Positions 12,156 through 22,017 of a stretch of DNA of 64,000 nucleotides are shown here, one piece after another. The stretch is from Rebecca billardiae RCC1528 (lineage: Eukaryota; Haptophyta). Location of the stretch: assembly GCA_965240325.2 (NCBI GenBank), contig OZ251230.1, positions 2,170,001 to 2,234,000 of the forward strand. Reading direction: 5' to 3'. Both the position numbers and the translations under genes were made by a program. The notes beneath the pieces are model-generated. The model was not told where the DNA came from. It made no database searches and saw only the letters and a list, made by a program, of their open reading frames with translations. Each line of letters starts with the position of its first letter. The first letter of the stretch is position 1.

Positions 12156-13214
12156 TCACTTCTTCTCGCTCGGCGCCGCCCACTGCACGGAGAGGATGAG
12201 GTGGTCGTAGCCGTGGCCGTTGAGCTTGTCGATGGCCGCCTGCCCATCCTCGCGCTGGTAGAAGGTGATGAACGCAAAGCCGCGCGACAGGCCGGTCTCG
12301 CGGTCTTTGGCCAGGTACACGCGCTGCACCGAGCCAAAGCGGCGGAAGAGGTCGCGCAGGTCGGCGTCGCTCACGTCGTCCGAGATGTTGGACACGCGCA
12401 CCGTCGTCGAGTCGTCGCGCTCCTGGAAGTTGGCCCGATCCATCCGCGAGCCATCGGCATTGCGCATGCTCGGCGGCACGTACCGCCCCGAGCCCGCCCC
12501 ACCCGCCGCGAGCGCCTCGAGCGAGGAGCCGGGCTTGCCCCCAGCTGCGCCCGCCACGTTCGCCGCAGAGCCGGAGATGCCCTGCTTCTCGGCCCACTCG
12601 CGCGCCGCGGAGCCGGAGTACGTCGTGCGCGAGCCCTCTGGCTGCGGGTCGAGGCCCGCCAACGGGTCCGCCTGCTCCGTCGGCCGCGCGCTCGGCCGCC
12701 ACGCGACGAACGTGCCCTGCTGCGCGTTCTGGAAGGCCTTGTCCGCCGCCTTGTTCGACTCCTCGAGCTGCTTCGACTTGGGCTTCAGGTCGAGCGTCTG
12801 CTCGGAGATGTCGAAGGATGTTGTGGACTCGCCCGAGAAGGTGAAGCCCGCGCCGTGGTAGCCCGCGGGCTGATCGGCGCACTTGCCAAACTTGGCCCAC
12901 TCCCGCCGCGCGATCACCGCCTTCGGCAGCCGCACCTGCTTCTTCTCGACGCGCACGGTCTGCACACACTTCACCTTGCGGTTGTGGTCGTTGATTTTGA
13001 AGATGGTGACCTGCTTCAGGCCGTCGGCGCCCACCTCCGTCTCGGTGCGCTCGAGTGTCCGCTCGCCCTGGCCCTCCTCGCCCTCCTCGCCCTCCTCGCC
13101 GTCGTTCTCCTCGACGTCGTCTGCCCACTTGGACTTGGGCGCCTCTTCGACAGCGCCAGCAAAGGCCACCTTCGGGCCCGCGTCCCCACCCTCGCCATCG
13201 CGGAATTCAGGCAT
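12156..13214 (-). CDS. EIF3G: eukaryotic translation initiation factor 3 subunit G
   Basis: Component of the eIF3 complex that helps scanning and reinitiation on 40S ribosomes. Single exon, 352 residues from the ATG at 13214 (MPEFRDGEGGDAGPK); the frame continues to 13238 only through a GTG codon. Features: an acidic N-terminus with SKWADDVEENDGEEGEEGEEG, the eIF3G N-domain (VTIFKINDHNRKVKCVQTVRV, RREWAKFGKCADQPAG), an Ala/Gly/Pro-rich linker, and a C-terminal RRM at about residues 267-350 with RNP2-like VRVSNI and RNP1 RGFAFITF. Order and length match eIF3G from other eukaryotes. The spacing GKCADQPAGYHG replaces the zinc knuckle CxxC..H seen in animals and fungi, as it is only partly kept. 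Confidence 0.95.
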   Translation of the reverse strand: MPEFRDGEGGDAGPKVAFAGAVEEAPKSKWADDVEENDGEEGEEGEEGQGERTLERTETEVGADGLKQVTIFKINDHNRKVKCVQTVRVEKKQVRLPKAVIARREWAKFGKCADQPAGYHGAGFTFSGESTTSFDISEQTLDLKPKSKQLEESNKAADKAFQNAQQGTFVAWRPSARPTEQADPLAGLDPQPEGSRTTYSGSAAREWAEKQGISGSAANVAGAAGGKPGSSLEALAAGGAGSGRYVPPSMRNADGSRMDRANFQERDDSTTVRVSNISDDVSDADLRDLFRRFGSVQRVYLAKDRETGLSRGFAFITFYQREDGQAAIDKLNGHGYDHLILSVQWAAPSEKK

Positions 13215-13688
13215 GCTCAGCTGCGCGTTAGCACGCACGAACGCTCAGTCCAGGCGGCAAGGCGTGGACCGAGGACGCTTGTCCACGATGCCCGCCGCGT
13301 ACGTGTCGGTCGATTATTCGTAGTCGCACCCTCGTCAACAAAACAAATGGAATCTAAAATCCCGCGAGCCGGTATTTTCGGATGCTGGCATTTTCTTTTC
13401 CCGGCGCTGCCCACGGACCAGGCCGGTCGGGCTGATCCGGAACACGGTGCGTGAAGCAGCCTGCCAGCTTCCGATGCTGGTAACGCTGCCGCACAGACGA
13501 GATTTCGCGTGGTATACAATGCAGGTTATGAGGCGTCTGACTCCGAACTCAGTCTGGCTTACTTGTTCGGCTCCGGGACTGCAGTCGTCATCGGCATCGG
13601 CTGAGCATGAAGACAGGCAATGCGCCTGCGCGGCCGCGGCGGGCGGCACGGCTCACGCGGGACCCTCACCTGATGCCGGGCGTGGGCC
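13215..13688. other. intergenic, 5' of EIF3G
   Basis: Putative promoter of eIF3G and 3' flank of the following gene. I see no gene, repeat or clear TATA box in it. Confidence 0.5.
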
Positions 13689-15004
13689 TCAGTGCTCACC
13701 GTCGACCGGGATGTTGAGGCTCCTCTCGAGGCGAGTGCGCAGGTGATCCGTGGCGCCGTCGTGCACCGTGCTCAGGTGCGCCTTGAAGTGTCGTGCAACC
13801 AGTTGGCGGCAGTCGAGGATCTGCGCGTCGGCGAGCGCGCGCATGCGGCACGAGCGCTCAGTCAGCGACTCCGCGCGCAGGGCACGCTCCGGGGCGGGGC
13901 AGCGGGGTGGGGTGGGGCGGGGCGGGGCGCGCGCGGCGGCGGGGCGCGCACCTGGTTGGTGATGGCGTGCGGGTCGATGATGTGCTGCTCCTCCTCGCCG
14001 TCCGCGCGCGCCCTGCTCACGAGCTTGACCTCCTTGCCCAGCACGCCGTTCAGGAACTCCTCCGCGGTGCCAAAGCCCTGGTCGCCGCAGAGGAAGCCGG
14101 ACTGCGCGAAGAGGCTCTCGAGCCACAGGTGGTCCGCGGGCAGCTCGTCGCCGTCCGCCTTGCGCGACATGGCGCGGAGCGTCTCCTTGATCGCCACGTG
14201 CAGCGTCAGCTTCTTGAGCAGGTCGAAGGTCGCGCGGCGCGTGGGCGTCGAGTCGCCGAGCGCCGAGCCGTCAAACGCGGGCATCGCGCGCTTGGCGCCC
14301 TCGTCGTCGGGCGAGCCCGAGCGGACGACCTCGTCGTGGTGGCGCCAGAGCTCGATGTCCTCGTGCGCGATCAGGTCGAGGTCGGCCGTCAGCTCCTCCG
14401 CGATCTCGTCGCGCACGCGCAGCAGGGAGGCGCCGATGCGGTCCGGGTAGATGGTGATGTCGTGCGTCGCCTCGCGCTGCTGCTCCATGTACGGGTTGCC
14501 CGGCGAGCCGCGCCACGAGGTCGAGCCCCAGGACGCGCGGACGGAAACGACGACCGGCGGGCTGGCGAGGAGCGTGTCGATGTACTCGGTGGGCTCGGCG
14601 TGCAGCGCGTCGAAGCCGTGGTACCGCTCGATGCCCGCATGCTCGTGGAAGTTGGCGAGGAAGCCCGCCGACGGCCCGTCGCGCAGCTCGTGCAGGTAGT
14701 AGATCTGCGTCTGGACGGCGCGCTGGACGAGGAAGCGGTCGAGGAGCGCGTTGTGCCGCGCGAGCTCCGGCGACGGGGATGCGCACTGCTCGTCTCCGCT
14801 GCTGCTCGGGCCCATGGCCATGCGCACGCGCGCGCCGTTGCGCGCGCGCGCGCGCGTTCGCAAGATGCCCGTGGGGTCGGTGGCGGCGCGCGCGGGCGTG
14901 CGTGCGAGGGGAGTAGGCCGAAGCGTGACGCTGCGCCCGTCGAGCACGCCGACGAGCATCAGCAGGAGCACCGCGCGGTCGAGGAAGCTGGTGAAGGAGC
15001 GCAT
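13689..15004 (-). CDS. conserved-looking protein of unknown function with N-terminal leader
   Basis: Exons: 15004-13952 and 13820-13689 (131-bp intron, GTGCGCGCCC donor, GCGCAG acceptor), 394 residues. I cannot name the family. A hydrophobic stretch at residues 8-22 (LDRAVLLLMLVGVLDG) is followed by an Arg/Thr/Pro-rich, acid-poor tract to about residue 60; this signal-peptide plus transit-peptide look would fit import into a complex plastid, which is inference. The body has well-formed coding sequence: QTQIYYLHELRDGPSAGFL, HAGIERYHGFDALHAEPTEY, a Gly/Trp-rich SWGSTSWRGSPGNPYMEQQ, long acidic helices (EIAEELTADLDLIAHEDIEL) and DHLWLESLFAQSGFL. The last exon ends LSTVHDGATDHLRTRLERSL. Head-to-head with the Na+/H+ exchanger gene. 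Confidence 0.75.
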
Positions 15005-15519
15005 GCCGTTGGGGTTTGCCTTGCCGGTTCAGGTCGGTCCGCTTGCCGGTTGGTGAGCGCTGGCCGCGGCCGCCCGGTAGCGGCGGCGGGTGGCACAACG
15101 GATGTGTCGGGTTTGGTTTCTTTTCGGCAAAGCTCATGAAAGCCGGCGCAAGCGAGCATGGCGGTTCGTGCGCACTGCCTAGGTCCGTGGCCCATGGGGG
15201 TACACCTTGATTGGTCACCACTAACTCGTCTTGCCCACGTGTACACCTCTCAAGGGGTATCCACGAACCGAAAGCGGACTCAAACTTTAAATTGGGTGCC
15301 ATAACGTGCCGAACCTGACCGCGACGATTGGCCGCGCCCGCGATGATATCATCGGCCGGGACCGCTCGAAATGCGCGAAAGGTCACCTTTTACTGGTCTC
15401 TCATCATCAGGACTGCTCCTTGATAACCGCCGCACGCGTGCTGCTTGAGAGCTGCATTCGAGGAGTGTTCTCCGTGGAATCCCGTCGTATTCTTCGAATA
15501 ACCCCGCCTACTGTACACG
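15005..15519. promoter_or_regulatory. shared 5' region of two divergent genes
   Basis: 515-bp stretch between the start codons of the unknown protein (minus) and the Na+/H+ exchanger (plus). It must hold both promoters, but no motif can be assigned by eye. Confidence 0.45.
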
Positions 15520-17717
15520 ATGGCGGCCGCCGCCATCACGCTCTCGGACGTCGAGCGTCTCGCACGTGAGCGGGGCGTCATCATGCCCCCCGATGAGCCG
15601 CAGACAATGGACGACGCGTCGGAGGAGCGTTTCAATCTCGTCGTCGCCATCGGCCTCCTCGCCCTGGGCAGCACGTTCGTTGTCTCGCACAGCCTCGAGC
15701 GCATCGGCGTCACGTGGCTGCCCGAGGCAGCGATTGGCATCTTAATGGGTGTGTCGTGCTCGGCGCTGCTCTTCGTGTTCCACAGCGAGCTGATCGACCT
15801 GCTCCAGTTTGACTACGAGTTCTTCATGGTGTGCGCGGCCGGCGCCTCGCGCTGTGCGCACGTGCGCGAGCGATGTGCCCGCTCGCACGGACCGAGCGTG
15901 AGCCGCGCGCGACCCAGCGTCGGCCGCGCGGTGTGCGGTGTGCGGTGGGCCATGGGCCGCGCGCACCGCGCGGTCGGATCTGGCCCACGCTCTCGCACGC
16001 CCACCGCGGCGCGCCGCCCACCCCGGCCCGCGCCGCGCGGCAGATCTGGCTGCTTCCGCCGATCATCCTGGACGCCGGGTACACGATGCAGCGCGGCTAC
16101 TTCTTCGGCCAGTTCGGCGCGATCCTGCAGTTCGCCTTCGTCGGCACGTTCGTCTCAGCGCTGGTCGTGGGCGGCGTCGTCTTCACGGCGGGGCAGCTCG
16201 GCTGGTGCCACGCGCTCGGCGGCCTCGACTCGCTCACCTTCGGCGCGATCATCTCGGCGACCGACCCTGTGACGGTGCTCGCCGTGTTCTCGCGGCTCGG
16301 CGTCGACCAGCACCTCTTCTCCATCGTCTTCGGCGAGAGCGTGATGAACGACGCGGTCGCCATCGTGCTGTGCGAGACGCTGCTCTCGTTCCGCTCGACA
16401 CACTGCACGCCGCGCACGGTGCTCGACGCGTTCGGCGTCTTCGCCGGCATCTTCGCCGGCTCGGTCGCCACGGGCGTCGTGACGGGCGTGCTCTCGGCGC
16501 TCACGTTCAAGGCGCTCGGCCTCGTCGGCGGCGAGCACGTGATCACCGAGACGGTGCTGTGCGCGGTGCTCGCGTGGACCGCGTACTACGTGGCGGAGGC
16601 GCTGGGGATGTCCGGGATCGTGGCGATCCTCTTCTGCGGGATCGTGATGGCGCACTACACCATCGACAACCTGTCCGCTGGCGCGCGCGCGCACACGGCG
16701 CTGCTCTTCAAAAGCCTCGCCACCTTCGCCGAGGCGTTCATCTTCGTCTACCTCGGCTTCGCCGTCTTCGCGTACCCGATCTACCAGCACACCGTGTGGC
16801 GGCTCGTGGGCGTGGCGATCGTGGCGTGCCTGCTCGGCCGCGCGCTCAACATCTTCCCCAACACCTGGCTCATCAACGCCTGCCGCGGCGGCGGCGATGC
16901 GCCCAGGGGCGCAGCCGGCGGCGCGGCGCGCGCAGACGCCGGCCCAATCTCGAGCACGTGCGCCGGCGTCATCTGGTTCTCAGGGCTGCGCGGCGGCGTG
17001 GCCTTTGCGCTCGCCACGTACGCGTACTCGCGGAATGTCTTCCCAGAGCACGGTGCGCGCGCGCGGCGCTGCGCGCCGGTTTGGGCCTGCCGACGCGCGG
17101 TCGGCGGCGGCCCGCTGGCCACCCACACGTGTGGGCTCACGACACGCGCGACACCGCGCGCGACACCGCGGCGCGCGTCAGGCGATGGGCTCGCCATTCT
17201 GCAGGCGACGCTGCTGATCGCCGTGCTGTCCATCTTCGTGCTCGGCGGCTCGGTCGAGTGGCTGGCCGTGCGCCTCGACCTGTTCCACCGCGAGCCCGAG
17301 GCACCGCCCGCCATGGGCGAGGGGGCGAGGGCCAAGCTCTCGCGCCTCGAGGAATTGGACGAGTGCGCGCCCGAGCGCGCGCGCCGCGAGGAGCCCCGTG
17401 CGGCTCGCCGCTGGTCGCGTCCGCCGCGTCCCCAATCACGGCCGATCGCACAGCTGACAGCATGCCGATGCCCGCACCGATCGCGCGCGCGGCGGTGCGC
17501 GCCGTGCGTCCGCAGGCGGTACATCCGACCCCTCCTCACCATCAGCGCCGTGCACGCGCACCACGAGCGCTTCGAGGACAGCGTCTCTGCACTGGCGGCC
17601 GACGACGAGTGTGCGACTGTCACGTCACTGGCAAATGCGCCGACGGGTGGCGCGGGCGACGACGCTGGGCTGCGGAGCCGAGGAGAACGGGACGCGGTGG
17701 TCATTGAACTGACCTAG
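15520..17717 (+). CDS. Na+/H+ exchanger, CPA1/NHE family
   Basis: Electroneutral cation/proton antiporter of endomembranes or plasma membrane. Exons: 15520-15828, 16044-17052, 17182-17362, 17516-17717; introns of 215, 129 and 153 bp; 566 residues. Splicing rebuilds the family core FFM-IWLLPPIILDAGYTM and the tail EELDE-RYIRPLLT. Around ten to twelve hydrophobic segments are visible. Key motifs: LLPPII in the inhibitor-binding helix, ISATDPVTVLAVF (Asp177-Pro178), FGESVMNDAVAIVL (the transport Asn-Asp pair), and SGLRGGVAFALA with the conserved Arg. This arrangement suits the NHE8 or intracellular NHE6/7/9 and plant NHX5/6 type more than plasma-membrane NHE1. The cytosolic tail is short and hydrophilic. 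Confidence 0.94.
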
Positions 17718-18710
17718 CAACGGGACTATTCGCAACGCGTCACTGATTATTCCGCCGGGGACCGCGCGACGCCGACTGGCCGCGGTCGGGACTCCCGTCC
17801 GACTCCGTGCAGACCGTGGGTCATTCCGTGGGCCGACCGGGCGACTCCGAGTCTGTCGGGCAGTAGCTACGACGTATGTACGTACGTTAGATCTGACGAT
17901 CTTAACACAATAATTGACCGGGCGGGCCACAATAATCCGCGGCAGCGAGGTTGGCCATAAGGAGTTCGGCCCGGCCGACCGGCGCACAGTCCGTGTGACC
18001 GGGTGCGGCGGCCGTCCGGCACAGACCTGCTGAGTACGACGATAATAACGATTACGAGTTGTGATTTAATGTATAGTCAGTGCAGTAGTGAATCATGTGT
18101 AGCAGTCATCATCCGCGCCGCCGCCTTACTAGTTATCTGAATATACTCTTGTTAGCTGGCACCGGGCGCTCACTGGACCGCGCTGACTAGGACTGCGGAT
18201 GGCGGCATCGGCTGTATATATACGACTTGATCCGCGGGTGATGATGACTTTCACTTATTATTATTGTCTTATTATTATATTATTATATATAATAATTCGT
18301 CCGGGTATTGAATTATAATAACGTGCGCCGCCTCCGATCTGAGTCATCAATTCAGATTTACTGAAATATCCGGGATGATCCGTAGTAATCATCCGACTAT
18401 ATACCATCGGCGCGGATGACTATTAATATTAACTGCTGCTCATCGTCCAGCTTAGGCCGCCTGCGAGCCCTGCGACGTGAGGACGTCATCTGCCATCTGG
18501 CTCCGTGGCTCCGGACGGTCCGGTCCCGCGCACCGCGGTCGGCCGGCGCGATCGAGTCTGCCACTCCGTCTCTCACTCTCTCTATAGCTCTCTCTGCATA
18601 CACATGACGGGCCCGCAAAGCATGTCGTCACATTCATGCCCATAGGATCATTTGTGTTGACACACTGCCAGGTCGCACGGCGACGTGCGCCTGAGCAGAC
18701 TGAGCAGAGT
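17718..18710. other. intergenic, tail-to-tail, 1 kb
   Basis: AT-rich between about 18050 and 18420, with runs of TATTATTAT near 18255-18300. No gene, RNA or clear repeat family is visible. Confidence 0.55.
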
Positions 18711-19286
18711 TCACGATCGTAGCCCGAGCAGGAGGCCCGAGCCAAAGCCGGTGGCACCCGGCAAGCCGTGCTCGAGCATGCTGGCGAGTTGCTGATACTG
18801 GGAGTTCATGTCACGCACGGTGAGCGCGCCATCACCATCCTGGTCGAGCTGCCCCTTCCAATCGCGCTCGATCTTGTCCCAGTGCACTGTCACGTAGCCG
18901 TGGTTGGCCATCACCTGCATGGCGACGAAGAGGCAGCCCGTCGTGAAGATGACCGCCTGGGCAGCGCGCTTGATCGCGAAGCCCGCGGCGTAGCCGCAGA
19001 AGCCCGAGATGCCGAACTCAGTCGCGTACTCCACCTTGAATATGTCCATCAGCGCATCTCCCCCCGTGCCAGTGCCAACACCGCTGCCGTTGCACCACGA
19101 CGCAGGCGAGCTGCTGCTCACGCCTGCGAGCCCCGCCGAGCCCAAGCTGATGGCGAGGCCCGTGGCGCGGCGTGGGAGGGTCCACGTGCGCCCAGCCGCA
19201 GGCGGTGCGAAGGCAGCGACACCGAACGACCGCTGCGCCCGGGAGGCACACGCGGAAATGCGCGTGGTGAAGACGCGGGCGAGCAT
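18711..19286 (-). CDS. FUN14-domain mitochondrial membrane protein with EF-hand
   Basis: FUN14 (FUNDC1) proteins sit in the outer mitochondrial membrane and, in animals and yeast, act in mitophagy and ER contact. The ATG at 19286 gives 191 residues beginning MLARVFTTRISACASRAQRSFG, a good mitochondrial presequence; the frame continues upstream only to a GTG. The FUN14 domain is in the second half: FGISGFCGYAAGFAIKRAAQ, a membrane helix AVIFTTGCLFVAMQVMANHGY, then VTVHWDKIERDWKG. Directly after it comes DQDGDGALTVRD, a canonical 12-residue EF-hand loop, then a last hydrophobic segment near the C-terminus. No LC3-interacting motif of the human type (YEVL) is seen at the N-terminus. Head-to-head with the CUE/WW gene. 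Confidence 0.85.
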   Translation of the reverse strand: MLARVFTTRISACASRAQRSFGVAAFAPPAAGRTWTLPRRATGLAISLGSAGLAGVSSSSPASWCNGSGVGTGTGGDALMDIFKVEYATEFGISGFCGYAAGFAIKRAAQAVIFTTGCLFVAMQVMANHGYVTVHWDKIERDWKGQLDQDGDGALTVRDMNSQYQQLASMLEHGLPGATGFGSGLLLGLRS

Positions 19287-19632
19287 CGCGCACGCACGCG
19301 TTGGATCTGGACACGCCCCCGGGCGGTCCTTTTGGCGAAGTCCGGCCGGGGTGGACCGCCGTTCGGCGTCGACAATCACGGGAGCGCTGGCGAGATCGCA
19401 TGCGGCTCCCCATCTTTTACTATCAGATACTCGGGAGCCGCGTGATGATTAGTCGAGTAATAGTCGTACAATAGCATGAGCTGGGTAATCTCCTTATCTA
19501 TGATCTCCATCTGACCATCTCCATTATCGGGCTGACGGAGGCCACCGCTCTCGAGTGAGAGAGTTGTGAGCGCCTTGCCCGCCGCCAACAGCAGCGCGGG
19601 GCAGGCGGGGAAGCGCCCCCGCGAGGGGGTGG
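19287..19632. promoter_or_regulatory. shared 5' region of two divergent genes
   Basis: 346 bp between the FUN14 and CUE/WW start codons; about 19435-19500 is AT-rich. It must hold both promoters, but no motif can be assigned by eye. Confidence 0.45.
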
Positions 19633-20314
19633 ATGGGATGCGCCAGCAGCGCGCCGGCGGCGCAGGAGGGCGCGCCGGCGTCGGCGTCGGCGGCGTCCTC
19701 CTCCAAGACGCGCGTCTATCTTGTCTCTGCGGCAGCCCCCGCCGCCGCCGACGACAGCGCGAGCACCCCGGCAGGCCACGGCGTTACGCCGACCGGCTCA
19801 CACGCCGCGATGCCATCGTCCGTGGCAGGCCCGCCCGCGTCGGCGGAGGACGTGGAGCGTAAAGTGCAGCTGATCCGCGACGCGGTCGGCAGCTTACCCG
19901 GCCTCGACATCGGCATGATCAAGGCGTGCTTGCACGAGCAGCACGACGACGTCGAGCGCACAGTGAACGTGCTGCTCGACGGCTCGTACGCGGTGTCGCT
20001 CGCGGCGGTGCCCGCGCTGGGCGACGGGGACGCGAACGGTGGCGGTGGGCTGGGCGCCAGCGGCCGCGGCAAGTGGCGCTTCCGCACGAGCAACCCGGCG
20101 CCGCCGCCGCAGGTGGTGCTCGGCGCGTGGACGACGCACCTGCACATCGAGACGGGCAGGCGCTACTACTTCAACCAGGCGGACCCGAGCTCGGAGAGCG
20201 TGTGGACGCTGCCGGTCGGCGCGGTCGCGGACGTGATCGACGAGGAGGAGATCGTCGAGCTCGCCGAGCACATCGACAGCCTGCGCCGCTCCGCCGGCGA
20301 GAGCGAAGGCGCGC

Positions 20315-20345
<31 letters not shown>

Positions 20346-21558
20346 GGACGGCGCGGACGGCGCGGGCGGCGCGGGCGCGCTCGCGATGCCTCACGCCGTG
20401 CTCACGATCCTGTCCAACCTCGACGACGCGACGGCGGTGCGGCTGGCCATGCACCAGTCGCGGCAGCAGGCGGCGGCGCTCGCGAAGCTGAGCCCGGCGA
20501 CCGACGGCGCGCTCCTCTCGCCAGGCACGCGCGCGGCGCGCGAGCGGCACGCCGCGGAGGCGTCGGGCGACCTGCACTTCCTGCGCCCGTCCGAGCGCTT
20601 CCCGTCGCTCCGGTGGGAGCAGCTGGCGGTGGACGGGCAGCACGCGCCCGCGTTCCGCACGGGCGAGACGCCGGCGGTGGGCTCGGGCGTGGGCGCGTGC
20701 ACCGACGTGTGCGTCGCGCTCGCCGTGCGGCTGCTGCGGCACTACGAGCTGCACGGCCCACGCGCCTTCTCCGAGCTGCTCGGCATCGCGGACGAGCGGA
20801 GGCCGCTGATCTCGCCCGACCGCGCGTCGGCCGGCGGCGGGCGCGGCTTCGGCACGGACGCGCGCGCACTGCAGCCGCTGCGCGAGCTCGTGCACCGCGC
20901 GGTCGGTGTCGGCACTGCGATCTACGACGCGCAGGGCTCGAGCGCGCAGATGCACTACGTCGAGGAGGCGCTCCGCCTCGCCGAGCTGCACGGCGTGGAG
21001 GGCGCGGAGGGCGTGCACAAGGCGCGGCCGGACGTGCTCTTCAACCTGCCCGTCACGTGCGACGACGCGCAGCTGCTCACGCTCGACTCGTTCGCGGACA
21101 CGCTGCGCGCGTCCGCCGCGTCGACGCACAAGGGGCCCGTGTGCGCGCTCGTCGTCGCAGAGCGCACCTCGTGGACGGTGATGCTCCTCATGTACGCCGA
21201 GACGGTGCTGTTCATCGACCCGCACGGCGGCGAGGGGCAGGCGGCGGTCGTGCTGCTGCGCGGCGAGACGCACGAGGTGCTGCGCATGGCCGCCGAGGCG
21301 ATGCAGCTCGTCTCGTCGCGCCCGCTCTACCCGACGTTCGAGTCGCCCACACAGCCGCGCGTGTGGCTCGACCCGCACGCGGGGCAGACGGAGCTGACCA
21401 CGCTCGCGCTGCGCGGACCAGCGGCCGGTGCTGCCGCGCCCGCGAACGGCGCTGCCGCCGCCAACGTGAACGGCAACGCCAGCAGCAGCAGTCGCCATGC
21501 TGCCACCGCCAATGGCATTGGCAGTCACGGCGCGCGTCCGCTCAGCGGCGCCGCCTGA
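19633..21558 (+). CDS. lipid-anchored CUE and WW-like protein with possible cysteine-protease domain
   Basis: Single exon, 641 residues. The N-terminus MGCASS fits N-myristoylation (Gly2, Ser6) plus palmitoylation (Cys3), so membrane attachment is likely. A CUE/UBA-like ubiquitin-binding helix bundle lies at about residues 77-118 (VQLIRDAVGSLPGLDIGMIK, DVERTVNVLLDG). A WW-like segment at 163-193 has Trp166, GRRYYFN and Trp191 with Pro193. A Ser/Ala/Gly-rich linker follows. The C-terminal half (about 340-600) is a single alpha/beta domain: VGACTDVCVALAVRLLRHY with Cys356/Cys360, and later VLFIDPHGGEGQ with Asp529-Pro-His531. A Cys at the start of a helix and a late Asp-x-His on a strand recall papain-fold ubiquitin proteases; that reading is inference. 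No name can be given to the whole protein. Confidence 0.8.
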
Positions 21559-22017
21559 CGCACTAAGCTCACTCAGGCCGTAAGGAGCGCAGCCTCGAAT
21601 ATATAAAAAAGGGCGGCGGAGAAAAGGCCGACGACGAACGAAAAAAAGAGAGTCCGGTCGCGAGTTCCACTGCCTTCCACAGAGGCACTCTTCCGGTTTC
21701 GTCGCAACAATCGGCCGAGGGCCCAACATTTCCAGGCCAACCCTGGACCGACTGAAGATTTTTCACGCCCGCACGCCCGTTCGCTCTCCTCGACTTCCGC
21801 GGCTGGTCTCGGACCAATCCTGTCGCGCCACACTCTCAAAGCGGCGGCTCGGATTGGCTGAAAGCGCCAGAAGTGCGCAAGCCAGCCTATGAGCGTCGAG
21901 CGAGTGTCGGGCTGGGACAACCGCGGTCTGTGGGACACGTGCAGGACGAAATTCGGAGCCGCAGCCGACGACAGCCGTCCACCCCGCTTCGCAACCTCCG
22001 CACGAAGTCCCGTCGCA
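21559..22017. other. intergenic, 5' of malate dehydrogenase
   Basis: Spacer of 459 bp between two plus-strand genes. The malate dehydrogenase frame stays open upstream to 21889, but the conserved protein begins at 22018, so this is probably 5' UTR and promoter. Confidence 0.5.

Noticed and set aside
19376-19588. Small minus-strand frame (70 codons) upstream of the FUN14 gene
   Set aside because: Protein-like for a short stretch (QMEIIDKEITQLMLLYDYYS), but it ends just before the FUN14 presequence and lies in the divergent promoter. It could be an upstream frame; evidence is too weak to list it as a gene.
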